Positions 31,346 to 38,134 of a stretch of DNA of 64,000 nucleotides are shown one piece after another; positions within the stretch are counted from its first letter, which is position 1, and the number at the start of each line of letters is the position of its first letter. The DNA lies in NCBI RefSeq assembly GCF_039524015.1, contig NZ_BAAAGF010000001.1:868001-932000 (forward strand). The letters run 5' to 3'. The stretch is from Gaetbulibacter_B jejuensis. GTDB taxonomy: Bacteria > Bacteroidota > Bacteroidia > Flavobacteriales > Flavobacteriaceae. The notes under the pieces are model-generated. The model was not told where the DNA came from and made no database searches. It worked only from the letters and a program-made list of their open reading frames with translations. The position numbers and the translations under genes are program-made.

Positions 31346-34300
31346 ATGAGGGTGGTTTTGTTTGTGATATTTTTTTTACAACTACTTTTAGGTTGTTCTA
31401 TTTATGCACAAGAGTTTACAATAAAAAAAATTGATGCTAATCATAATGGAGGTAGTGCTGTGAATAAAAAAGCACTTTATATAGATGATGATGGATTTTT
31501 ATGGTATTCAACAAAAGGGGGAGTGGTTAAAGAACATGGCACAAACTCTATATTTTTTAACATTTCAAACCCTATAGGGTTTATCGATCCACCGCAGGTA
31601 AATCAAATTTTCAAATCAAAAAGCAATTTTTTATGGATAGCGACTTCACATGGTGCTTATTCTTTAAATTTAAGTACAGGCAAAGGTACGTGGGTAGAGA
31701 CTAAAATACCTGAACATTCTAAAGTTATCGATGTGTATTCAATTTTTGAAGATAACATAGGAAATATATGGCTAGGTACAGAAATAGAATTTGTATTTAA
31801 AGTTTCAATTGAAGGAGAAGTACTTCCTGTTAAGCTTATCGATAACCTGTTTTTTAAAAATATGGTTTATGGAGATAGAACCCCTATAAATACCTTTATT
31901 AATCCTAGAATTAAGTTTTTAGGACATAATGATAAAGAGTGTCTTGTAATAAGCCAAATGGGAGTTTTGTCTGAAATCAATGTTCTTACTTTAGAGCAAA
32001 GAAAAATAGTTGATATTAATAAGCAAAGTAAAGTGCGAACGCATAAAGATTGGCTTTTAGTGGATAAGAGTGCATTAGACTTTCTTTGTTTTACATCTTT
32101 AGGATATTATCAGTTTCAAAAAAACACTTATACATACTCTTATATTGATGAGTTAGATAAGTTTTATGTAGAAGTCCCTTTTGGAAGCGAGTTATTACAA
32201 ATGAATGAAGAAGGTAAGGTTTATTTTGTTAAAACAAATGACAGATCACTTATTCTGTATTCATTTTTATCAAAAAAGGAAGGTGTTTTATTATTAAAAA
32301 ATAATGAATTTAAATTTGACTATCCAATATTAAATACACATGTAAGTAAATCGGGAATTATTTTGACTAATACTCAAGAAGGCAAAATTTGTTTTTTGAA
32401 AAGAAAAGTATCAATGTTTAAAAAGTATTTATATAGTAGTTCAACAAAAATTAAAGGCATTAGTTGTAGAAATATAGTTGAAACTTCAAATAGAGATATA
32501 CTTATTTATACTTATAATGGGTTCTTTAGAAGAGCAGATAATACGGGGTATTTTAAAAAGATCGTTGGGTTGCCACCTAGTCTTATTAGTTCATTTCATG
32601 GTTTTTACATGGAAAATGACTCTATAATTTGGGGGTTTGGTTATTCTCATTTTGTGAGCAGAATCAATATTAATAAAAAAACGTTTAAATCTTTTAAGTT
32701 AAAAGTAGATACTTTATCGCAAACAACCACATTTAGGGATGCAATTGTATTAAATAGGGATTTATTTTTACTTAATGCTAAAGGCTTATACAGTATAAAC
32801 ATGGATTCATTTAAGTTTAATGACTTAAATCAATTAAGTAAAGATATAAATATTGAAGGAATTGAATTAAAAGAATTGTTTATTGATTCAAAAAATGAAA
32901 ATCTATGGATTGGGTCTGTAAATGGGGTATATAAAAAAAATTTAAAAACTCAACAAGCTTACCATTTTCATAAAAATACAAAACCCATTCAATTGGTAAG
33001 TAATGAAGTAAATGTTATTTTCGAAGATAAAAAAAAAAACATATGGCTTGGAACTGATAACGGGTTACAAAAAATTGATGTTAATAATAATACCTCACAA
33101 GTTTTTTCTGAAAACACCCCTTTTAAAGGGAATAAGGTTACTGGAATAATTGAAGATAACAACAATTTATGGATAAGTACTTTTAATGGTTTAGTTAAGT
33201 TTAATACTACTCATAAAGTTTTTCAGGTGTTTTTTAAAGAGAACGGTTTAACTAATAACGAATTTAACTTTAATTCATACCTTAAATCAAGTAGTGGAGA
33301 AGTTTTTTTTGGTGGAATTGATGGGTTAAATGGATTTTACCCTTATGAAATTTTAAAAAGAAGAAATTCATTTAAACTATTTTTGAATCAGTACAAGGTG
33401 TATAATAAAGATAGTCAAAAAATTGACAACCATTATTTAAATGTATCCGAAATAAACTCTTTTACTTTACCCTATAATTACAACTACCTTTCTTTAGATT
33501 TTTCGATAAACGATATTTCTAATATAAGTGGTAACACCTACCAATACAGATTAGTAAATAATAATCAAAATTGGATTGATATTGGGTCTTCGGGGAAAAT
33601 ACAATTTCAAGGATTAAAACCAGGAAAGTACATCTTGGAGGTTAGAGGAATATCATCTTTAGGAGATTATACAAACACCTTAAGTTATACAATCGTTTCA
33701 AAAGAAATATTCTATAAGTCACCCTTTTTTATAATTAGTATCTTTTTCTTAATAGTTTCTTACTTTTATTATATTAATAAAAAGTCTAGACAAAGGTTGA
33801 AAAAGGATTTTCATCAAAAGATAAAGATGATGGAATTAAAGTCAAAAGCCTTCAGGTCTCAAATGAACCCGCATTTTTTGTTCAATTCACTTAATGGTAT
33901 ACAAAACGCTATAATTTCAAAAGGCGAAAAAGAAGCAAATAATTACATTAATCATTTTTCAAAAATACTAAGGCATACTTTAAATATTAGTAATCTTGAA
34001 TTTATATCACTAATAGATGAAATAGACTATCTTAAATCTTATGTTGAACTTACAAAGATTAAATTAAATGATGATATTATAGTCAATTTTAATGTGAAAA
34101 ATGATATAGAATCACAAATATTAATTCCTTGTATGTTATTTCAACCCATTGTAGAAAATGCTATTATTCATGGGCTAATGCCTAAAAAAGGGGAAAAATC
34201 ATTGGAGATAACTTTTCAAATTACACAAACCAGTGTTGTTGGAACTGTTTTGGACAATGGCATTGGTATTGAAGCTTCCAAAAAGAAAAAAAAGAGACTT

Positions 34301-34504
34301 CAGCATAATAAAAAATCTTGGGCAACAGTTATTTTAAAAGAGAGGATAGAAATTTTTAATACTTTAAACAAGGATAAAATACAGTTTTCTTTACTAGATA
34401 GGAAAACTTTAGAAAACACATCCGGAACAAGAGTTGTAATATCTATTCCTTTGATACTGCAGGATAAAATTAATTTTAATCTACAAAACTATGGAAATAA
34501 TTAA
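31346..34504 (+). CDS. LytS-type sensor histidine kinase with two-component-regulator beta-propeller
   Basis: A 1052-residue protein. A signal peptide (~1-21, ending IYAQ) is followed by a periplasmic sensor with repeated propeller blades (DGFLWYSTKGG, GNIWLGTEIEF, NLWIGSVNGVY, NIWLGTDNGLQ, NLWISTFNGLV), then a Y_Y_Y-like domain (~690-785), one transmembrane helix (~793-812) and a kinase core of the LytS/YehU His_kinase type: QMNPHFLFNSLN with His 843, QPIVENAIIHGL (N box) and LDNGIGI (G box). It would phosphorylate the regulator encoded 14 nt into its end. The propeller faces outside the cytoplasm, suited to sensing an exported peptide or glycan. Ligand unknown. Confidence 0.9.
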   Translation: MRVVLFVIFFLQLLLGCSIYAQEFTIKKIDANHNGGSAVNKKALYIDDDGFLWYSTKGGVVKEHGTNSIFFNISNPIGFIDPPQVNQIFKSKSNFLWIATSHGAYSLNLSTGKGTWVETKIPEHSKVIDVYSIFEDNIGNIWLGTEIEFVFKVSIEGEVLPVKLIDNLFFKNMVYGDRTPINTFINPRIKFLGHNDKECLVISQMGVLSEINVLTLEQRKIVDINKQSKVRTHKDWLLVDKSALDFLCFTSLGYYQFQKNTYTYSYIDELDKFYVEVPFGSELLQMNEEGKVYFVKTNDRSLILYSFLSKKEGVLLLKNNEFKFDYPILNTHVSKSGIILTNTQEGKICFLKRKVSMFKKYLYSSSTKIKGISCRNIVETSNRDILIYTYNGFFRRADNTGYFKKIVGLPPSLISSFHGFYMENDSIIWGFGYSHFVSRININKKTFKSFKLKVDTLSQTTTFRDAIVLNRDLFLLNAKGLYSINMDSFKFNDLNQLSKDINIEGIELKELFIDSKNENLWIGSVNGVYKKNLKTQQAYHFHKNTKPIQLVSNEVNVIFEDKKKNIWLGTDNGLQKIDVNNNTSQVFSENTPFKGNKVTGIIEDNNNLWISTFNGLVKFNTTHKVFQVFFKENGLTNNEFNFNSYLKSSSGEVFFGGIDGLNGFYPYEILKRRNSFKLFLNQYKVYNKDSQKIDNHYLNVSEINSFTLPYNYNYLSLDFSINDISNISGNTYQYRLVNNNQNWIDIGSSGKIQFQGLKPGKYILEVRGISSLGDYTNTLSYTIVSKEIFYKSPFFIISIFFLIVSYFYYINKKSRQRLKKDFHQKIKMMELKSKAFRSQMNPHFLFNSLNGIQNAIISKGEKEANNYINHFSKILRHTLNISNLEFISLIDEIDYLKSYVELTKIKLNDDIIVNFNVKNDIESQILIPCMLFQPIVENAIIHGLMPKKGEKSLEITFQITQTSVVGTVLDNGIGIEASKKKKKRLQHNKKSWATVILKERIEIFNTLNKDKIQFSLLDRKTLENTSGTRVVISIPLILQDKINFNLQNYGNN

Positions 34505-35255
34505 AGCAGTAATTATTGATGATGAAAATGATAATGTTGAATTGCTAGAACATTTTTTAAAAACATATTGCCCAACAATAACTGTAGTAGGAAAAGGTAA
34601 TACGGTAGAAGAAGGTATTAATATTATAAGCTTACAAAAACCGCAATTATTATTCTTAGATATTGAATTGAATAACAATAACACTGCTTTTGATATTTTA
34701 GATAAAGTTAACTATACAAGTTATAAGGCTATTTTTGTTACGGCTTATAATGAGTATGCCATAAAAGCCTTTAAATATAATGCAGTAGATTATATTTTAA
34801 AACCTATTAATATAGATGATTTGGTTAATGCTGTAAATAAAATATTAATAGATATTGAAAGAAGCCTTTATACTTCGCAAATACAAATGAAATTGTTCTC
34901 ACAATCTTTAAATAATTTAAATGAAAAATTAGAGGTTATTGCTGTACCGTCTTTAAACCAAATAGATGTTGTAAATCTAGATAGTATATCTTACTTAGAA
35001 TCACATGAGAGATATACAATTTTTCATAAAATTGATAGCTCAAAGGTTGTAGCATCAAGAAACATTGGCGAGTATGAAGCCATATTGCCAAGTAAAACCT
35101 TTTATAGGATACATCATTCCTATTTGGTCAATATAACTAAAATAGTTAAAATTAATAAATCTGAAGGAAGTTACTGCGAAATGATTAATGGCATTATGCT
35201 ACCTATTTCTCGAAGAAGAAATGATGGGTTATCTAATTTGTTAATGTTAAAATAG
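34491..35255 (+). CDS. LytTR-family response regulator
   Basis: A 254-residue regulator. The receiver domain (1-~120) has the acidic pair Asp10/Asp11 (VIIDDEND), phosphoacceptor Asp 57 (LLFLDIEL), Thr in FVTAYNEYAIKAF and Lys in YILKPI. The C-terminal ~100 residues are a LytTR DNA-binding domain (SISYLESHERYTIF, RIHHSYLVNITKI, LPISRRRND). LytTR proteins bind pairs of ~9-10-bp direct repeats about one to two helical turns apart, which matches the ACCACTTATT repeats of cassettes A-G. It overlaps the kinase gene by 14 nt, so they form one operon. Confidence 0.93.
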   Translation: MEIIKAVIIDDENDNVELLEHFLKTYCPTITVVGKGNTVEEGINIISLQKPQLLFLDIELNNNNTAFDILDKVNYTSYKAIFVTAYNEYAIKAFKYNAVDYILKPINIDDLVNAVNKILIDIERSLYTSQIQMKLFSQSLNNLNEKLEVIAVPSLNQIDVVNLDSISYLESHERYTIFHKIDSSKVVASRNIGEYEAILPSKTFYRIHHSYLVNITKIVKINKSEGSYCEMINGIMLPISRRRNDGLSNLLMLK

Positions 35256-35334
35256 TTTTTACATCCGCAATTTGCTCATATTAAGCACGTTGTACATTGT
35301 GCTATCCAATTTTAACGCGTATTGCAGCTTTTTT

Positions 35335-35474
35335 ACCACTTATTACATCAACCCTACCACTTATTTGCTAAATCAACCACTTATTACATCTCATTAGCTT
35401 ATTTGCTTCATGTTAAATTATATTTAACCTACCAGAAGTGTTCTGGGTATTTTTTTAATTTAAAAACTATTTTT
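35335..35474 (+). promoter_or_regulatory. Cassette D: direct repeats, promoter and hairpin for P4
   Basis: ACCACTTATT at 35335-35344, 35356-35365 and 35376-35385 (21 and 20 bp apart). TATATTTA at 35419-35426 is the likely -7 box (consensus TAnnTTTG with the last base changed). The hairpin CCAGAA-GTG-TTCTGG at 35432-35446 is followed by a T-rich tract. It lies 80 nt after the response regulator's stop and directly upstream of P4. Confidence 0.75.
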
Positions 35475-35642
35475 ATGAAAACTTTAGAATTAAATCAAAT
35501 GGAAGTTATCAATGCTGGTGATGAATTGGCATCTTGTGGGGTAGCTATAGTAGCAGGTGGAATGGTAGGTAGTATGATTGGTTTACCTTGGCTTGGAATG
35601 ATTTCTGCTGCTACTGGTCCAAATTGTCTAGGGTGGTGGTAG
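35475..35642 (+). CDS. Bacteriocin-like precursor with NAG-type cleavage site (P4)
   Basis: A 55-residue precursor from the ATG at 35475; an earlier in-frame ATG upstream would read through the cassette and is rejected. Leader MKTLELNQMEVINAG ends Ala-Gly instead of Gly-Gly, still acceptable for many C39 peptidases. The mature peptide is 40 residues, DELASCGVAI... ending PNCLGWW, with two cysteines (positions 6 and 36) and a Trp-rich end. It is the first gene after the kinase-regulator operon, so it may be the inducing peptide as well as, or instead of, a killing peptide. Confidence 0.83.
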   Translation: MKTLELNQMEVINAGDELASCGVAIVAGGMVGSMIGLPWLGMISAATGPNCLGWW

Positions 35643-35676
35643 TTATACAGCTAACAATGATTTTAAGTTTTAACTG

Positions 35677-35703
35677 CCCAATGTTTTAAAATATAATATT
35701 GGG
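35677..35703 (+). terminator. Hairpin directly after precursor P4
   Basis: CCCAATGTT (35677-35685) pairs with AATATTGGG (35695-35703) with one G-U, followed by TAGCTATTTTT. Its position 34 nt after the precursor stop parallels the hairpins after P1 and P3. Confidence 0.6.
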
Positions 35704-35731
35704 TAGCTATTTTTAAACAAAAAATAAACCT

Positions 35732-36007
35732 ATGGAAAAACTTTTTTTTTATATAGAATTAGAATTTAAAGAAAAATTTAACCTTAAACTCACCAATAAG
35801 GGTGATAAGTTGATTATTAAAAATAATTACTACTGTTTCAAATTAAAAGAAAGAAATGGAACTTTTGAAATGACTCATTTTTGGAAATATGGTTTATTAA
35901 ATATAGTTTTTCGTAAACAATACGAGAATATGCTCGAATTATTTGAAGCTATAATAGATTACTCAAAAAAAAGCAAAATCTCAATTACTCAAACATACTA
36001 TAATTAA
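35732..36007 (+). CDS. 91-residue protein downstream of P4
   Basis: A soluble-looking protein without a signal or membrane helix (MEKLFFYIELEFKEKFNLKL, then GDKLIIKNNYYCFKLKER, MTHFWKYGLLNIVF and a C-terminal helix). No family was recognised. By position it is the partner or immunity gene of P4, although the lack of a membrane helix sets it apart from the tiny proteins after the other precursors. Its stop overlaps the start of the next (decayed) gene by one base. Confidence 0.6.
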   Translation: MEKLFFYIELEFKEKFNLKLTNKGDKLIIKNNYYCFKLKERNGTFEMTHFWKYGLLNIVFRKQYENMLELFEAIIDYSKKSKISITQTYYN

Positions 36008-36222
36008 TGCGTAAACAAAGTTTAATATTAGTTATAATCTGAAGTTTTATAACGGTTTTATTCGGAATTTTTCCTAAAGAGATAATGCAAGTTAAAAAAC
36101 TAATAATGAATTCATTAGTCAAACAATTAACTCTGGAACAAATAGAAGGAATATTAGGGTCAAAAAGTGGGTGTTGTTTAGCTATATTATACTGCCATTA
36201 TTTCTTTTAATCAAAACATCAA
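36007..36222 (+). pseudogene. Decayed membrane-protein gene upstream of cassette E
   Basis: ATG at 36007 opens MRKQSLILVII, then an in-frame TGA. Further on the frame reads NSLVKQLTLEQIEGILGSKS and, after a frameshift, FSYIILPLFLLIKTSI. These segments match the N-terminal half of the 23242 protein and the 27618 fragment. The homology ends inside IKTSI, where the DNA fuses into the repeat array of cassette E through the shared letters ACATCAATCC. Confidence 0.78.
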
Positions 36223-36229
36223 TCCTACT

Positions 36230-36349
36230 ACCACTTATTCGCTAAATCAACCACTTATTACATCTCATTAGCTTAATTGCTTCATGTTAAATTATATTTA
36301 ACCTACCAGAAGTGTTCTGCGTATATTTTTTAATTTAAAAACTATTTTT
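36230..36349 (+). promoter_or_regulatory. Cassette E: two direct repeats, promoter and imperfect hairpin for P5
   Basis: ACCACTTATT at 36230-36239 and 36250-36259 (20 bp apart). The outermost repeat of the other cassettes is missing because the recombination junction lies just upstream. The rest matches cassette D, but the hairpin has lost its outer pair (CCAGAA-GTG-TTCTGC), a mismatch worth testing for effect. Confidence 0.72.
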
Positions 36350-36562
36350 ATGAAAACTTTAGAATTAAATCAAATGGAAAACGTACAAGGAGGTCAGTGC
36401 GAAGGCGCTCTTGAGACTCTAGGGCTAGGAACTGCTGGGTCTGGGACAATTTTATCAGGAGCCGCATTATATGCTGGGTTAGCAACAGGTCCAATAGGAT
36501 GGGCATTTTTAGGGCTTGCTGCTGCTAGTTTTGCTATAGCAGCTGCCTCTTGTAGTGATTAA
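36350..36562 (+). CDS. Double-glycine leader bacteriocin-like precursor (P5)
   Basis: A 70-residue precursor with leader MKTLELNQMENVQGG and a 55-residue mature peptide QCEGALETLG... ending AAASCSD. It is Gly/Ala-rich with a central YAGLATGPIGWAFLGLAAAS that resembles GxxxG-containing helices of class IIb peptides. The two cysteines are at position 2 and three from the end. It is followed after 15 nt by a 136-residue membrane protein with no hairpin between, unlike P1, P3 and P4. Confidence 0.86.
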   Translation: MKTLELNQMENVQGGQCEGALETLGLGTAGSGTILSGAALYAGLATGPIGWAFLGLAAASFAIAAASCSD

Positions 36563-36577
36563 TTAATAGTTAAAGAT

Positions 36578-36988
36578 ATGAATAAGTTAAAAATTTTTAG
36601 AAAAAAAGAATTGAACAATAAAAACAGAAGCTTTAAGGTCTTTTTTAACGACCAATATATTGGAAAACTTGAAGATGGTGTAGAATATAAAGATTTTGAA
36701 GTAGATTCATTTCACGGAAAATTAAAAATTAGTGTTGATTGGTGCTCTTCTAACACACAAAAAGTTGAATTCAAAAAAGGGCAAGATAATGTAAAAGTAT
36801 TTGAAACGAGTAGTTCAATTCCAAATTATGCATTTTTAATAATCATTTTTGGTTGTATTCTTTCTACAGTACTCTATTTTATCTTCAAGCAATCTATATT
36901 TGCAATTACACCTTTAGTTTTAATTCTCTATCCATTATGGATGATTACTTTTGGTCGCAAAAGATATTTAAGATTGACCTTGCGTTGA
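36578..36988 (+). CDS. 136-residue membrane protein downstream of P5
   Basis: Residues 1-~80 are a basic beta-rich domain (SFKVFFNDQYIGKLEDGVEY, FHGKLKISVDWCSSN) and ~84-125 are two transmembrane helices with a short loop, ending GRKRYLRLTLR. It is candidate immunity protein for P5 by position. The soluble domain is reminiscent of small PEGA- or C2-like beta domains, but no family is assigned. Confidence 0.62.
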   Translation: MNKLKIFRKKELNNKNRSFKVFFNDQYIGKLEDGVEYKDFEVDSFHGKLKISVDWCSSNTQKVEFKKGQDNVKVFETSSSIPNYAFLIIIFGCILSTVLYFIFKQSIFAITPLVLILYPLWMITFGRKRYLRLTLR

Positions 36989-37062
36989 AATATGATATTT
37001 CTAAAAAAGAGTACGGTGTAAATGTTTCCATCTTGCTCTTTTAATCCCTAAATACAAATTAA

Positions 37063-37241
37063 TAATAATTCATTAGCCAAACAATTAACTCTGGAACAAA
37101 TAGAAGGAATATTAGGGTCAAAAAGTGGGTGTTGTTTAGCTATATTATACTGCCATTATTTCTTTTAATCAAAACATCAATCCTACTACCACTTATTCGC
37201 TAAATCAACGACTTATTACATCTCATTAGCTTAATTGCTTT
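37063..37241 (+). repeat. Duplicate of the membrane-gene fragment plus cassette (copy F)
   Basis: Nearly identical to 36106-36280. It contains the QLTLEQIEGILGSKSG-coding fragment, the IKTSI junction and two operator repeats (ACCACTTATT at 37188-37197; ACGACTTATT, one change, at 37208-37217). The cassette breaks off before its -7 box, where IS-derived DNA begins, so it is a dead copy. Confidence 0.8.
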
Positions 37242-37291
37242 GAAGGCTTCCCTGTTTCTCATACAGTTTAAAAATCAATTAATTTTAAATC

Positions 37292-37585
37292 ATGAAGAAA
37301 AGCAGATTTACAGAGTCACAGATAATATCTATGCTTCACCAGTATGATTCAGAAATGAAAGTCTCGTATATATACCGAGACAAAATCACCACAGCCACTT
37401 TTTACAGTTGAAAAGTAAATATGGCCGCATGGATGCGCGTCAACTTAAAAAGCTCTAAAGCCCTGTGAGGGTAAGGGTTTTGCTCAAGCAATTGCAGCTG
37501 AACAAGGCCTAAGTATTCAGAGAGCCTGTGCAATGGTTAGCCTAAGCAAATTCATGTAGTATTATAAATCGCTTAAGGACCTTTT
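37292..37585 (+). mobile_element. Remnant of an IS3-family transposase
   Basis: Reads MKKSRFTESQIISMLHQY at 37292, a typical IS3 OrfA start, then TTATFYS and a stop. In other frames it continues with KYGRMDARQLKK-like and QGLSIQRACAMVSLSKF, the OrfB beginning. Several frameshifts and stops; no terminal repeats were identified. Confidence 0.78.
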
Positions 37586-37589
37586 CTTT

Positions 37590-37680
37590 CTTTAATAATT
37601 CATATTGTTCACGTTGCGTGGTGTAATAGTAAATTTCAGGATTTCACCATGGCTATTAATAAACAAATGTAATTTGAATC
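37590..37680 (-). mobile_element. Fragment resembling an IS982-type transposase
   Basis: On the minus strand the DNA reads HLFINSHGEILKFTITPRNV, resembling the IS982 transposase segment with GEIL...TPGNVDD. Only this short piece is present, so the family call is tentative. Confidence 0.5.
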
Positions 37681-37844
37681 TATATTGTAATTAACAAAAC
37701 TAGTAGACTCAACTACTTGTGTTAGTTACTTGAAAATATTGTTTCGCTATGGTAGAGTTTATAAAAGGCTCCCTGTGCACTTAGTCATAGAACATGTTTT
37801 CAGGAAAATGTCATGCTACAAGATGTGGTAAATTGTAGTGCCCA

Positions 37845-38007
37845 ATGATTAATGGCATTATGCTACCTATTTCTCGAAGAAGAAATGATGGGTTATCTAA
37901 TTTGTTAATGTTAAAATAGTTTTTACATCCGCAATTTACTCATATTAAGCACGTTGCACATTGTGCTATCCAATTTTAACGCGTATTGCAGCTTTTTACC
38001 ACTTATT
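37845..38007 (+). repeat. Duplicated tail of the LytTR regulator gene and its downstream DNA
   Basis: Nearly identical, with a constant offset of 2664, to 35181-35344. It encodes the last 24 residues of the regulator (MINGIMLPISRRRNDG... to the stop at 37917-37919) and then the intergenic DNA up to the first operator repeat. It marks a large segmental duplication of the regulator-cassette region that was later overwritten by IS remnants and cassette debris. Confidence 0.85.
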
Positions 38008-38069
38008 ACAGCTTTTTTACCACTTATTACATCAAATCAACCACTTATTCGCCAAATCAACCACTTATT
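37998..38069 (+). promoter_or_regulatory. Operator array G: four direct repeats upstream of the HTH gene
   Basis: ACCACTTATT at 37998-38007, 38019-38028, 38040-38049 and 38060-38069, spaced 21, 21 and 20 bp. The -7 box, hairpin and leader region of the cassettes are absent. The array begins 137 nt upstream of the gene at 38135, which may therefore be a regulon member. Confidence 0.7.
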
Positions 38070-38134
38070 ACTTTTCAGTTTGTCTTTAAGTAATTTCAAA
38101 AGTTATTTGTATTGAAATTATTTTTTGATGAAAA

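Noticed and set aside
36853..37044. 63-codon ORF overlapping the end of the 136-residue membrane protein
   Set aside because: Its first two thirds are an out-of-frame reading of transmembrane codons; the last 25 codons look protein-like but have no start of their own.
24645..38069. CRISPR array, because of several evenly spaced short repeats
   Set aside because: The repeats are only 10 bp, occur in groups of two to four next to promoters, the spacers are themselves conserved between copies, and no cas gene is present.
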